DNA of 64,000 nt from Sphingomonas taxi (GCA_003240625.1 QFMX01000004.1:124001-188000); one strand, 5' to 3'; positions 25,686 to 34,679 are shown, counted from the first letter of the stretch. The notes: generated from the letters alone by a model not told the origin. Made by a program: numbers and translations.

Positions 25686-27434
25686 TCAGAAGAGTCGCTT
25701 GAGCAGACCGGCATTGGTCTTGCCCAGCTCGATCACCTCGTCACCTCGACCGCTGATGATCGCCTTCGCCATATAGAGCGTGAAGCCCTTCATCTGCTCC
25801 AGCGTGATCTTGGGCGGCATCGAGAGTTCGGTGCGCGCCGTGACCGCATCGAGCAGCGCTGGCCCTGGATGCGCCAGCACCTCGCGGACGCCAGCTTCGA
25901 CCTCACCCGGATCGGTGACCCGAACGCCGTGCAGTCCGATCGCCCGCGCCATCGCCGCGAAGTCGGGATTGTCGAGCGTGACGCCGGTTTCTATCAGGCC
26001 AGCCGCCTTCATCTCCATCTCGACGAAGCCAAGCGTGCCGTTGTTGAAGACGATGATCTTCACCGGCAAACCCAGCTGGCGCACCGTCAGCAACTCGCCC
26101 ATCAGCATCGCGAGGCCGCCGTCTCCCGACAGCGTCACCACCTGTCGCGCCGGATACGCCGCCTGCACGCCGATCGCCTGGGGCAGAGCGTTCGCCATCG
26201 AACCGTGGTTGAACGAGCCGATCAACCGACGGCGGCCGTTCATCTTGAGGTAGCGCGCCGCCCATACCGTCGGCGTGCCGACATCGCAGGCAAAGACCGC
26301 ATCGTCCGCTGCCCGCTCGCTGAGGACGCGGGCCACGTGTTGCGGGTGGATCACGCCGCTGCCGGGCGTACCGTTGGCGAGATCGTCGAGGCCTTTGCGC
26401 GCCTCCGCATAGTTCTCGCGCGCGGATTGCAGGAAGCTGCCGTCTCGCGCACCGGCCAGCTTTGGAAGCAATGCAGTGATCGTCGCGCCGACATCGCCGA
26501 CCAAGCCGATATCGATCGACGTTCGCCGCCCGAGATTTTCCGGCAGCAGGTCGATCTGCGCGACCTTCGCCTTTTCGGGATAGAATTGGCGGTAGGGGAA
26601 ATCGGTGCCGAGCATCAGCAACACGTCGCAGGCCATCATCGCGTCGTAGCCGCTCGAAAAGCCGATCAGCCCGGTCATGCCGACGTCATAGGGGTTGTCG
26701 TATTCGACGAATTCCTTGCCACCGAGCGCATGGACGACCGGCGCCTGCAACGTCTCGGCAAGCTTGACCAGTTCGGCATGTGCAGTCCGGCACCCCCGCC
26801 CCGCCAGGATCGTCACCTTGCGCGCATCGTTGAGCAACGCGGCAAGCTCGGCGATCTGCGTCCCACCAGGAACCGTGACCGACCGCGATGGCAGCAGCGC
26901 CCCCGCCGAGCGTGCAAGCGTACCGGTGGTCGAACGCAGCGCGACGTCGCCGGGCATCGCGACGACCGAGACGCCGCGGTGGCCGACCGCCGCGCGGATC
27001 GCGGTTTCGAGCGTCCGCGGCATCTGGTCGGCGTCGGAGATCGTCTCGCAATACACGCTGCATTCGCGGAACAGCGCCTCTGGCCGCGTCTCCTGGAAAT
27101 AGTTCGACCCCACCTCCCCGCTCGGCACCTGCGCGGCGATCGCCAGCACCGGCACGCGCGTGCGGTGGCAGTCGTACAGGCCGTTGATGAGGTGCATGTT
27201 GCCCGGTCCGCACGAGCCGGCGCACACCGCGAGCTTGCCGGTCAGTTGCGCCTCGGCGCCAGCAGCGAACGCCGCGGCTTCCTCGTTGCGGACATGGATC
27301 CATTCGATCTTGCCCTGGCGTCGCAAGCTGTCGGTCAGGCCGTTGAGACTGTCGCCGACGACGCCGTAGATCCGTTCGACGCCCGCGAGATGCAGCGTTT
27401 CGGCGAACAGGTCGGCGATGATTGTCTTGGACAT
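25686..27434 (-). CDS. poxB: Pyruvate dehydrogenase (ubiquinone-type), PoxB
   Basis: A 582-aa thiamine-diphosphate enzyme. The catalytic Glu region is HVRNEEAAAFAAGAEA, and the TPP/Mg motif runs from SGDGGLAMLMGE to IIVFNN. The C-terminus, GFTLYMAKAIISGRGDEVIE followed by LGKTNAGLLKRLF, is very close to the C-terminal membrane-binding tail of E. coli PoxB (572 aa). PoxB decarboxylates pyruvate to acetate and CO2 and passes electrons to ubiquinone at the membrane. The start MSKTIIADLFAETLHLAG at 27434 matches the family; longer starts are not supported. It is divergent from the TonB-receptor gene. Confidence 0.9.
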   Translation of the reverse strand: MSKTIIADLFAETLHLAGVERIYGVVGDSLNGLTDSLRRQGKIEWIHVRNEEAAAFAAGAEAQLTGKLAVCAGSCGPGNMHLINGLYDCHRTRVPVLAIAAQVPSGEVGSNYFQETRPEALFRECSVYCETISDADQMPRTLETAIRAAVGHRGVSVVAMPGDVALRSTTGTLARSAGALLPSRSVTVPGGTQIAELAALLNDARKVTILAGRGCRTAHAELVKLAETLQAPVVHALGGKEFVEYDNPYDVGMTGLIGFSSGYDAMMACDVLLMLGTDFPYRQFYPEKAKVAQIDLLPENLGRRTSIDIGLVGDVGATITALLPKLAGARDGSFLQSARENYAEARKGLDDLANGTPGSGVIHPQHVARVLSERAADDAVFACDVGTPTVWAARYLKMNGRRRLIGSFNHGSMANALPQAIGVQAAYPARQVVTLSGDGGLAMLMGELLTVRQLGLPVKIIVFNNGTLGFVEMEMKAAGLIETGVTLDNPDFAAMARAIGLHGVRVTDPGEVEAGVREVLAHPGPALLDAVTARTELSMPPKITLEQMKGFTLYMAKAIISGRGDEVIELGKTNAGLLKRLF

Positions 27435-27650
27435 GGAACGGCTCCGCACGTGAAGGATGGTCCCCCCGACCAGCGAGGTGGACGAGGGGCAAACGCATTG
27501 CGGTGCGATCGGGATGCACCGAACGTACGACCCTGCTCCCGTGTCCAAAGTCACAAAACTGCATCCGTTCCGTCACGAAGACGCATCACCCGGCGACTAG
27601 CGGCTGCGGTGCGAACCGACGGACCCATGTCGGCAAACCCCAGGGGCCTT
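27435..27650. promoter_or_regulatory. Divergent control region between poxB and the TonB-dependent receptor
   Basis: These 216 bases separate two divergent genes and must hold both promoters. No operator or Fur-like inverted repeat was recognised. An apparent long rightward reading frame through this region and poxB is only the antisense of poxB. Confidence 0.4.
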
Positions 27651-30053
27651 ATGAAACTCATCACCGGCAGCGCGTTGATCGCGCTGATCGCCAGTTCGTC
27701 GGCTTTCGCGCAGACGATCCCGATCCCGACCCCGCCGCAACAGGCTTCAGCCGATGCCTCGACCGACACGGGCGCGGAGGACGGCCAGATCGTCGTGACC
27801 GGCACGCGCGATCGGTCGCGAACCCAGTTCGACACGCTCGCGCCCGTCGACGTCCTGTCGGGTGACGCGGTGCGATCTAGCGTCTCGGGCGACCTGTCGG
27901 ATACGCTCGCACAGTTGCTGCCCTCGTTCAACGTCCAGCGCCTGCCCGCCGCCGACGGCCAGGCGTTCGTCCGCCCGGCGACGTTGCGCGGGCTGTCCGC
28001 GGATCAGACGCTCGTGCTGGTCAACGGCAAGCGCTATCACCGGTCGGCGCTGCTCGGTACGCGCGGCGCGCAGGCACCCGACCTCGCCGGCATTCCCTCG
28101 CTGGCGATCAAGCGGATCGAAGTGCTGCGCGACGGCGCGTCGGCGCAATATGGGTCTGATGCGATCGCCGGCGTCGTCAACATCATCCTTGACGACGCAC
28201 CAGGCATGGAAGCGTTCGGCCAGGTCTCGCAATATTACAAAGGCGACGGCAACGAATACCAGACCGGCGCGCGCGGCGGAATCGCGCTCGGCAATCGCGG
28301 TGCGATCGTCGTCACCGGCGAATATGATCATTCGGAAGCGACCTCGCGGACCCGTCAGCGGCCCGACGCCATCGCCTTCCAGGCGGCCAACCCTACCCTG
28401 GTCGTGCCAAACCCGGTGCAGCGCTGGGGCCAGCCCGACGAGGAGCGTATCCGCGGCGCGATCGACGCGCATTACGCGCTCGCCGATGCCGCGACGCTGT
28501 ATGTGTTCGGCACCGCACAGCAGGGCGAAGGCGTCACCGACTTCAACTGGCGCAATCCCGCCGGCACCGGCAGCGTCTACAATGCCAGCAGCGCGTTTCC
28601 CGGCTTCTCGTTCCGCAACATCTACCCGGTCGGCTTCACCCCGCGGTTCGGCACCACGTTCAGCGATTATCAGGCCGATGGCGGACTACGCGGCGATCTG
28701 AGCGATCGGTTCAGCTACGATCTCTCCGCCGCGGTCGGCCGCAGCCGGATCGCCTACACGCTAAACGAGAGCCTGAACGCATCGCTCGGGCCGGCGAGCC
28801 CGACCAGCTTCTATCTCGGCCAGCTCGAACAGCGCGAGTTCAACCTCAACGCCGACTTCGTCTATCGCCTGCCGGTCGGCACCGCACATCCTGTCAACGT
28901 CGCGTTCGGCGCGGAGCGGCGGCGCGAAACGTATCAGGTTTCGGCTGGCGACCCGGCGTCCTACGCCATCGGCGCGGGCGCAGCGACGGGCCTCGCGCCC
29001 AATTCCAACGGCTTTCCCGGTTTCAGCCCGAGCCTCGCGGGTATTTTCGATCAGACCAGCTATGCCGGCTATGTCGATCTCGAATGGCAACCGGTCGAGA
29101 TGGTGACGCTCGGTGCCGCGGGTCGCTACGAGGATTTCTCCGCGTTCGGCGACACCTTCAACTACAAGCTGTCCGCACGGTTCGAACCGATCAAGGGCAT
29201 CGCCGCACGCGGAACCTATTCGACCGGCTTCCGCGCACCGACTCCGGCACAGCTCAACACGGCGCAGACCACGCAAGGGCTCGACACCACCACCCTTCAG
29301 GTATTCAATCAGGGTCGCCTGTCGCCCAGCGATCCGCTGGCGATCGCGCTCGGCGCCAAGCCGCTGACCCCCGAAACCTCGAAGACTGCAACAGCCGGGC
29401 TTACCTTCCAGAGTCGGTTCGGGCTGACCGGCTCGATCGATATCTACCAGATCGACGTCGACAACCGCTTCAGCCAGTCGCAGACGTTTGCGGTGCCGGC
29501 GAGTTTCGCCAATCCGCAGCGCTTCACCGCGGTCTCGTACTTCACCAACGACTTCGACACGCGCACCCGCGGGATCGATGCGGTGCTGTCCTATGCCCAC
29601 CACGTCGGTCCGGGCCGCGCCAGCCTGAGCCTCGCCTACAACTACAACCAGACCAAGGTTCGCAGCGGCGTCAGCGCGGCGATCCCGAACGAGACGCAAC
29701 GCCGCATTTTCGAGGAGCGCCTCCCCCAGCATAACGGCACCGCGACGGTCGGCTACGACATTGGCGCGGTCTCGTTCCTGGCACGCGGCCGCTATTACGG
29801 CGCGTGGACCGACGTCACCGGCAACGCGACCGGCGAGTTGTTCCAGCGGTTCGGCTCGATCGCGCTGTTCGACGTATCGGCCAGCTACCGGTTCGACGAG
29901 CATTTCACGCTGCGGATCGGGGCCGAGAACATCGCCAACACCTATCCGGCAGAAGCGACCAACCAGGCGGTCCGCGGGCTGATCTATTCGCGCAACGCTC
30001 CCTACGACACCGATGGCGGACAATATTACGCGCGGGTCGGGATGAAGTTCTGA
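27651..30053 (+). CDS. TonB-dependent receptor
   Basis: An 800-aa outer-membrane receptor. The start at 27651 (MKLITGSALIALIASSSAFA, signal peptide) has AGGGG five bases upstream. A TonB-box-like GQIVVTGTRD is followed by the plug domain (FVRPATLRGLSADQTLVLVN, then IKRIEVLRDGASAQYGSDAI and AGVVNIIL) and a long barrel ending in YARVGMKF with the terminal Phe. It uses TonB energy to import a ligand that the sequence does not reveal. The stop shares one base with the next start (TGATG), tying it to an exported PLP enzyme. Confidence 0.92.
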   Translation: MKLITGSALIALIASSSAFAQTIPIPTPPQQASADASTDTGAEDGQIVVTGTRDRSRTQFDTLAPVDVLSGDAVRSSVSGDLSDTLAQLLPSFNVQRLPAADGQAFVRPATLRGLSADQTLVLVNGKRYHRSALLGTRGAQAPDLAGIPSLAIKRIEVLRDGASAQYGSDAIAGVVNIILDDAPGMEAFGQVSQYYKGDGNEYQTGARGGIALGNRGAIVVTGEYDHSEATSRTRQRPDAIAFQAANPTLVVPNPVQRWGQPDEERIRGAIDAHYALADAATLYVFGTAQQGEGVTDFNWRNPAGTGSVYNASSAFPGFSFRNIYPVGFTPRFGTTFSDYQADGGLRGDLSDRFSYDLSAAVGRSRIAYTLNESLNASLGPASPTSFYLGQLEQREFNLNADFVYRLPVGTAHPVNVAFGAERRRETYQVSAGDPASYAIGAGAATGLAPNSNGFPGFSPSLAGIFDQTSYAGYVDLEWQPVEMVTLGAAGRYEDFSAFGDTFNYKLSARFEPIKGIAARGTYSTGFRAPTPAQLNTAQTTQGLDTTTLQVFNQGRLSPSDPLAIALGAKPLTPETSKTATAGLTFQSRFGLTGSIDIYQIDVDNRFSQSQTFAVPASFANPQRFTAVSYFTNDFDTRTRGIDAVLSYAHHVGPGRASLSLAYNYNQTKVRSGVSAAIPNETQRRIFEERLPQHNGTATVGYDIGAVSFLARGRYYGAWTDVTGNATGELFQRFGSIALFDVSASYRFDEHFTLRIGAENIANTYPAEATNQAVRGLIYSRNAPYDTDGGQYYARVGMKF

Positions 30054-31300
30054 TGGCGCAGATCGTCGACCGCCGCTTCTTTCTCGCTGGTGCCGCCACC
30101 CTTCCGATCGCGCAGGCCGGGGCGTTTCCGACCAAGGCGGTCGGCGAGGATGCCTTTTGGAAGAGCATCGCCGCCCACTACGATTCGACGCGCGAAATCA
30201 TCCACCTCGAGAACGGGAATTGGGGCATGATGGCCCGCCCCGTTCTCGACGCGTACGAACGAAACGTCGAACGCGTGAACCGCGACACGAGCTATTACAC
30301 GCGGCGGGGTATGATGGCGGACTGGACCGCCTCGCGCGATCAGCTCGCTGCCGCCTTGCACGTCCACCCCGACGAAATCGCGTTCACACGCAACGCCACC
30401 GAAGCGCTCAAGGCGTTGATCCTGGGCTATAACCGTCTGACCCCAGGCGATGCCGTGCTCTATGCCGATCTCGATTACGACAGCATGCAGGCGTGCATGG
30501 ACAGCCTCGCGGTACGCCGCGGCGTATCGGTGGTGCGGATCGCGCTGCCCCAACCGGCCACGCGCCAGTCGCTGATCGACGCCTATGCGGCAGCGATGGC
30601 AGCGAACCCGCGTCTCAAACTCATCCTGCTCACGCATCTCAGTCATCGTACCGGCCTCGTCCTTCCGATCCGCGAGATCGCCGCGATGGCGCGCGCACGC
30701 GGGATCGCGACGATCGTCGATGCCGCACACAGCTGGTGCCAGATCGACATGACGCTGGCCGACCTCGACTGCGATTATGTCGGCATCAATTGCCACAAAT
30801 GGCTGGGCGCGCCGCTCGGCGTCGGTGCGATCCATATCCGCCGTGGCGCGCTGTCCGCGATCGACCACGATCCTGCCAACCCGGCGTCCGACCGCGATAC
30901 GATCCAGGCGCGGGTCCATACCGGCACGGTCGATTTCGCTGCACCGCTGACCGTCCCCGCCGCGCTCGCCTTCCAGGCGACGATCGGCAACGCACGCCGC
31001 GCCGATCGTCTTGCCGCACTCCGCAACCGCTGGGTCGATCAGGTGAAGCGGATACCCGGCATCGAGATCCTGACGCCCGATGATCCCGCGTTGCACGGCG
31101 GCATCACGTCGTTCCGAATCGCGGGCAAGACCAGCAGCGCGGACAATGTGGCGGTGGCGAAGACGCTGCTCGACCGGTTCCGCATCTTTACGGTGCACCG
31201 CGACGGCCCTGCCGCCGGATCGTGCGTCCGCGTGACGCCCGCCTTGTTCAATTCCATGGCGGACATGGACGCCCTCGCGCATGCCCTGAAATCGCTCTGA
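30053..31300 (+). CDS. Aminotransferase class V-fold PLP enzyme, Tat signal (isopenicillin N epimerase-like)
   Basis: A 415-aa protein with a twin-arginine-style leader (VDRRFFLAGAATLPIAQAGA) followed by a class V aminotransferase fold. The PLP Lys lies in GINCHKWLGAPLGVGAI, the pocket Asp in ATIVDAAHSW, and the N-terminal substrate loop in LENGNWGMMARPVLDAY. Relatives annotated as isopenicillin N epimerase or cysteine-desulfurase-like act on amino acids. Export of a PLP enzyme and one-base overlap with a TonB-dependent receptor suggest processing of an imported peptide or amino-acid derivative in the periplasm. The substrate is not known. Confidence 0.85.
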   Translation: MAQIVDRRFFLAGAATLPIAQAGAFPTKAVGEDAFWKSIAAHYDSTREIIHLENGNWGMMARPVLDAYERNVERVNRDTSYYTRRGMMADWTASRDQLAAALHVHPDEIAFTRNATEALKALILGYNRLTPGDAVLYADLDYDSMQACMDSLAVRRGVSVVRIALPQPATRQSLIDAYAAAMAANPRLKLILLTHLSHRTGLVLPIREIAAMARARGIATIVDAAHSWCQIDMTLADLDCDYVGINCHKWLGAPLGVGAIHIRRGALSAIDHDPANPASDRDTIQARVHTGTVDFAAPLTVPAALAFQATIGNARRADRLAALRNRWVDQVKRIPGIEILTPDDPALHGGITSFRIAGKTSSADNVAVAKTLLDRFRIFTVHRDGPAAGSCVRVTPALFNSMADMDALAHALKSL

Positions 31301-31367
31301 TCCGCAGTCTTTTCGGCCGCTCACGATACATCTAGCCGCCGTCGCGGAGTTGCGCTAGCAAACGCAC

Positions 31368-32327
31368 ATGACCGTACCCACTATTCTAAAAAACCTGCGA
31401 CTGCCCGTCATCGGGTCGCCGCTATTCATCATCTCGGGTCCCGAACTGGTGATCGCGCAGTGCAAGGCGGGAATCGTCGGGTCGTTCCCCGCGCTCAACG
31501 CCCGGCCCCAGGCGATGCTCGACGAATGGCTGCACCGGATCACCGAGGAACTGAGCGCACACAACCGCGCTAACCCCGATCGCCCGGCCGCACCGTTCGC
31601 GGTGAACCAGATCGTCCACAAGTCCAACGATCGCCTCGAAAGCGATCTGGAAACCTGCGCGAAGTGGCAGGTGCCGATCGTCATCACCTCGCTCGGCGCG
31701 CGCGAGGACCTGAACACCGCGGTGCACGGCTGGGGCGGTATCACGCTGCACGACGTGATCGACGATCGCTTTGCGCGCAAGGCGATCGAGAAGGGTGCCG
31801 ACGGCCTGATCGCGGTCGCGGCGGGCGCGGGTGGCCATGCCGGTCGCCTGTCGCCGTTCGCGATCGTCCAGGAGATCCGGCAGTGGTTCGACGGTCCGCT
31901 CGCGCTCTCCGGGTCGATCGCGACCGGCGACGCGGTATTGGCGGCGCAGGCGATGGGCGCGGACTTCGGCTATATCGGATCGCCCTTCATCGCGACGACC
32001 GAGGCGAACGCGGATCAGGCGTACAAGGACGGTATCGTCGCGGGCCGTGCCTCGGACATCGTCTATTCGAACCTGTTCACCGGCGTGCACGGCAATTACC
32101 TGCGCGCCTCGATCGTCGCCGCCGGGATGGACCCCGATGCGCTGCCCGAGGGCGATCTAAAGACGATGGATTTCGGTGGCGGCAACGGATCGAAACCCAA
32201 GGCGTGGCGCGATATCTGGGGCTCCGGCCAAGGCATCGGCGCGGTCACCGAGATCGAAACGGTAGCGCTCCGCGTCGACCGGCTCGAACGCGAATACCGC
32301 GCGGCAAGGGCGCGTCTGGCGCTGTAG
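31368..32327 (+). CDS. Nitronate monooxygenase family protein
   Basis: A 319-aa FMN-binding TIM-barrel protein of the nitronate monooxygenase/2-nitropropane dioxygenase family. Seen are PVIGSPLFIISGPELVIAQC at the N-terminus, the phosphate-binding AAGAGGHAGRLSPFAI, LSGSIATGDAVLAAQAMGAD and GYIGSPFIATTEANA. It oxidises toxic nitronates such as propionate-3-nitronate with oxygen. It follows the aminotransferase gene by 67 bases on the same strand but has no coupling. Confidence 0.9.
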   Translation: MTVPTILKNLRLPVIGSPLFIISGPELVIAQCKAGIVGSFPALNARPQAMLDEWLHRITEELSAHNRANPDRPAAPFAVNQIVHKSNDRLESDLETCAKWQVPIVITSLGAREDLNTAVHGWGGITLHDVIDDRFARKAIEKGADGLIAVAAGAGGHAGRLSPFAIVQEIRQWFDGPLALSGSIATGDAVLAAQAMGADFGYIGSPFIATTEANADQAYKDGIVAGRASDIVYSNLFTGVHGNYLRASIVAAGMDPDALPEGDLKTMDFGGGNGSKPKAWRDIWGSGQGIGAVTEIETVALRVDRLEREYRAARARLAL

Positions 32328-32376
32328 GGACGAGACGGCGCGCCGCAGCGCTGTCGATGGGCGGCGTTACGTCCGC

Positions 32377-32844
32377 CTAGAATGCAGTGGCGAGGCGGTT
32401 CTGCATCGTCAGCGCGGGACTGACGACAGTTCCGGGCGTGTCCTGCGCCAGATCCAGCCGCGCCACCCGCCGATGCAGGTCGATACTCGCCTCGACAAGC
32501 CGGCGGGCCTGGCTTGGCAGGACGTCGATTACGGCCTGATCGGTCGACGGCGCATCGCCCAACCGCCGTCGCGGATCCAGCGCGTCGCTCGCACGCAACT
32601 CCCCTGCCCGCACCGCGCGCTGCGTCAGAAACCATGCGATCACGTGCATCAGCCGGGTCGTCACCTTGAGCGACTCGCAACTGAAGCTCACCCGAACCGG
32701 GGGATCCAGTGCTTCGCGATCCACTCGGCCGGCCTCGTCGAAATAGTCCCGCGCTTCGTCCGCCAGCAACATCGCTTCGTTGTAAAGCGCATCGATCAGG
32801 CGGTGCTGCATGAGCAGTTCATGGCTGGTCTGGGTCATCGTCAT
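32377..32844 (-). CDS. DUF1465 family protein
   Basis: A 155-aa protein starting MTMTQTSHELLMQHRLIDAL. The sequence YNEAMLLADEARDYFDEAGR and a later SCESLKVTTRLMHVIAWFLT match the DUF1465 family, which is limited to Alphaproteobacteria. The function is not established. A CtrA-like half-conserved site lies 38 bases upstream. It is convergent with the nitronate monooxygenase gene. Confidence 0.8.
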   Translation of the reverse strand: MTMTQTSHELLMQHRLIDALYNEAMLLADEARDYFDEAGRVDREALDPPVRVSFSCESLKVTTRLMHVIAWFLTQRAVRAGELRASDALDPRRRLGDAPSTDQAVIDVLPSQARRLVEASIDLHRRVARLDLAQDTPGTVVSPALTMQNRLATAF

Positions 32845-32881
32845 CGGCGATGCCACACGGACTCGAGGTCCGACAGCGAGG

Positions 32882-32896
32882 TTAATGCACCGGTAA
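32882..32896. promoter_or_regulatory. CtrA-like site (TTAA-N7-GTAA)
   Basis: TTAATGCACCGGTAA differs by one base from the alphaproteobacterial CtrA consensus TTAA-N7-TTAA. It lies 38 bases upstream of the DUF1465 start. A single short site in a long window can occur by chance, so support is weak. Confidence 0.25.
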
Positions 32897-32948
32897 CCGC
32901 GCAGTGTCCCGGAATGCGTCAATTTGGCCGCGCGTCGGCGACGTCGCG

Positions 32949-33146
32949 TCAGGCGATGATATCGGGAATCATCTGGTCTTCGATCATGGCGATCTCATCG
33001 CGAAGACGCAGCTTGCGCTTCTTCAAGCGCGCCATCTGCAATTGATCGGGAACGGCGGTCATCGCCAGTGCGGCGATCGCATCGTCAAGGTCGCGGTGCT
33101 CGGTCCGCATTGCGTCAAGTCGTATCCTGGCCTGTGCGTCGTCCAC
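32949..33146 (-). CDS. DUF465 (YdcH) family protein
   Basis: A 65-aa helical protein containing the DUF465 signature ARLKKRKLRLRDEIAMIED. Small YdcH-like proteins of this type are widespread in Proteobacteria and of unknown function, probably forming coiled-coil hairpins. A second, shorter DUF465 protein lies 226 bases away on the opposite strand. Confidence 0.85.
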   Translation of the reverse strand: MDDAQARIRLDAMRTEHRDLDDAIAALAMTAVPDQLQMARLKKRKLRLRDEIAMIEDQMIPDIIA

Positions 33147-33372
33147 CTTGTCCCCCGGTTGATGCCGCTAACCTGACGCCGTCCTTAGCAAATGCGGCGG
33201 GGCGCGCGAGTGCTAAACCGTCACGGGTCCATTCAAATCGCCGCAATCGAGATCGGCACGGGTCGTCGCTGGAAAAGGCTCGATCATCGATATGATCCAT
33301 TTCCGATGAAGACATTTCCGTGACTCGGTGGTTTACTCGGTCTCCCAACCCGAATGCAGGAGGTATCCCACC

Positions 33373-33528
33373 GTGCAGACGACACATCAGACAGCTTTGG
33401 AAACCAAGCACGCCGTGCTGGATCGGCGGATCGCCGAAGAGATCCATCGCCCCTTGCCTGACACGGCATTGCTGGCGGGACTCAAAAAACAGAAACTGCG
33501 TCTGAAGGAAGAGATCGTCAGCCTCTAA
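33373..33528 (+). CDS. Small DUF465 family protein
   Basis: A 51-aa protein starting at GTG (VQTTHQTALETKHAVLDRRI) with a perfect AGGAGG nine bases upstream, which decides the start. The C-terminal LKKQKLRLKEEIVSL matches the DUF465 core and the same region of the neighbouring paralog. Function unknown. Its strong ribosome site suggests it is well translated. Confidence 0.8.
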   Translation: MQTTHQTALETKHAVLDRRIAEEIHRPLPDTALLAGLKKQKLRLKEEIVSL

Positions 33529-33542
33529 CGGTAATGTCCACC

Positions 33543-33570
33543 GCTCCCCGGCCAAGCTCCGGGGGGCGAT
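33543..33570 (+). terminator. Weak hairpin after the small DUF465 gene
   Basis: A nine-base stem (33543-33551 with 33559-33567, one G.T wobble) around a seven-base loop, followed by only a short T run. It sits 14 bases after the stop codon. Confidence 0.4.
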
Positions 33571-33649
33571 TTCCGTGCAATTCCGCGACCAACACTGCTC
33601 GGGCCTCGGGAAAAAAGCCTGCCCCGCCCTAAGCCTGATCGGTCGGTGA

Positions 33650-33976
33650 TTATCCCGATCCGGACGGCCTCGGCACCTTGTCAGCGTCGATCAGCGAATC
33701 GAGCGCGATCCCCATACGGCCTTCGGTGCACCACGCTATCTTGCCGTCGACCTCGCCGATGCCCTGCAATTTTATCATGACCGGCGTTCCGACATCGGCG
33801 TCTTCGTCGAGTTCGACCATCAGCCCACCAGCGGACAGATTGCGAACCCGCACTTCCCGAAGACCTGTTTCACGATCAAGGCGAATTTGCGCCGTCAGGA
33901 CCAAACTGTCGCGTGAACGCTGCCGTTTGCCGCCATCGATATCGGCACCGCTTAAGACGTCGCTTTGCCGAGTCAT
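33650..33976 (-). CDS. PilZ domain protein
   Basis: A 108-aa single-domain protein with the PilZ pattern RQRSRD near the N-terminus and VRNLSAGGLMVELDED about 25 residues later, corresponding to RxxxR and (D/N)xSxxG. It may bind cyclic di-GMP and act as a small effector, possibly on motility or surface polysaccharide. It is short and has no output domain. Confidence 0.85.
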   Translation of the reverse strand: MTRQSDVLSGADIDGGKRQRSRDSLVLTAQIRLDRETGLREVRVRNLSAGGLMVELDEDADVGTPVMIKLQGIGEVDGKIAWCTEGRMGIALDSLIDADKVPRPSGSG

Positions 33977-34118
33977 AGCCGACCATGTCCCGGACCGACC
34001 GACGCCCCATCACGAACGCCCCTGCACTGGTCGACGCTGGGGTAGAAGCTGGCCATTCGCATCCTGTACCTCGTCCGTTCGTCGTACTGACAAGCCGTAA
34101 AGGCTGATCGGAGACATA

Positions 34119-34191
34119 CAAGTCCGCGCCGGCCAAGTCCGCGCCGGCCAAGTCCGCGCCGGCCAAGTCCGCGCCGGCCAAGTCCGCGCCG
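34119..34191. repeat. 15-bp tandem repeat (about 4.9 copies)
   Basis: The unit CAAGTCCGCGCCGGC repeats head to tail without mismatch from 34119 to 34191. On the minus strand one frame reads (AGADL)n, which looks like a pentapeptide repeat, but it has no proper start and runs into the PilZ gene. It sits between the dksA-like and PilZ genes and is probably a length-variable minisatellite. Confidence 0.9.
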
Positions 34192-34208
34192 AACCGAGGG
34201 CCGGGCTA

Positions 34209-34679
34209 TCAGTCCTCGCGAGATACCTTCTCGTTACGCTCGTGACGCTCCTGCGCCTCGACCGTCATCGTCGCGATCGGCCGGGCTTCGAGCCGTGCGA
34301 GGCTGATCGGCTCGCCCGTCACTTCGCAATAGCCGTATTCGCCCTCGTCGATCCGGCGGATCGCCGCCTCGATCTTCGACACGAGCTTGCGTTGCCGGTC
34401 ACGCGTACGCAGTTCGATGGACCAGTCGGTCTCGCTCGAGGCGCGGTCGGTAAGATCGGCTTCCCGGAGCGAATCGACCTGCAGTTGCGAGAGCGTTTCC
34501 TGCGATTCGCGCAGGATGGCATCCTTCCAATCCTGTAGCTTTCGGCGGAAATACGCCTGCTGCTTCAGGCTCATGAACGGCTCGTCGGGTTCGGGTCGAT
34601 ACCCGTCGGGCCCCCCGTCGTTCGCCGGGTCGCGATTGAAATTGCCGGTATCGTCCATACGATTCATCACGGTCGCCAT
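34209..34679 (-). CDS. dksA: DksA-type RNA polymerase-binding transcription factor
   Basis: A 156-aa DksA family protein. The coiled-coil region (FFRRKL-like YFRRKLQDWKDAILRESQET and DRASSETDWSIELRTRDRQR with the tip Asp residues) and the C-terminal segment YGYCEVTGEPISLARLEARP are clear. Only one Cys remains in the zinc-finger region, as in alphaproteobacterial DksA proteins that fold without the four-Cys zinc site. With ppGpp it modulates transcription of stable RNA and amino-acid genes. AGGGAGA upstream supports ATG 34679. Confidence 0.9.
   Translation of the reverse strand: MATVMNRMDDTGNFNRDPANDGGPDGYRPEPDEPFMSLKQQAYFRRKLQDWKDAILRESQETLSQLQVDSLREADLTDRASSETDWSIELRTRDRQRKLVSKIEAAIRRIDEGEYGYCEVTGEPISLARLEARPIATMTVEAQERHERNEKVSRED

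Noticed and set aside
25869..27650. Very long rightward open frame that joins onto the TonB-dependent receptor
   Set aside because: The first ~590 codons are the antisense of poxB with Arg/His-rich composition; the receptor has its own signal peptide and ribosome site at 27651.
33876..34181. Minus-strand frame beginning with AGADL repeats, a possible pentapeptide-repeat protein
   Set aside because: Starts only at TTG inside the tandem repeat, has no ribosome site, loses the repeat after 20 residues and runs into the PilZ gene.
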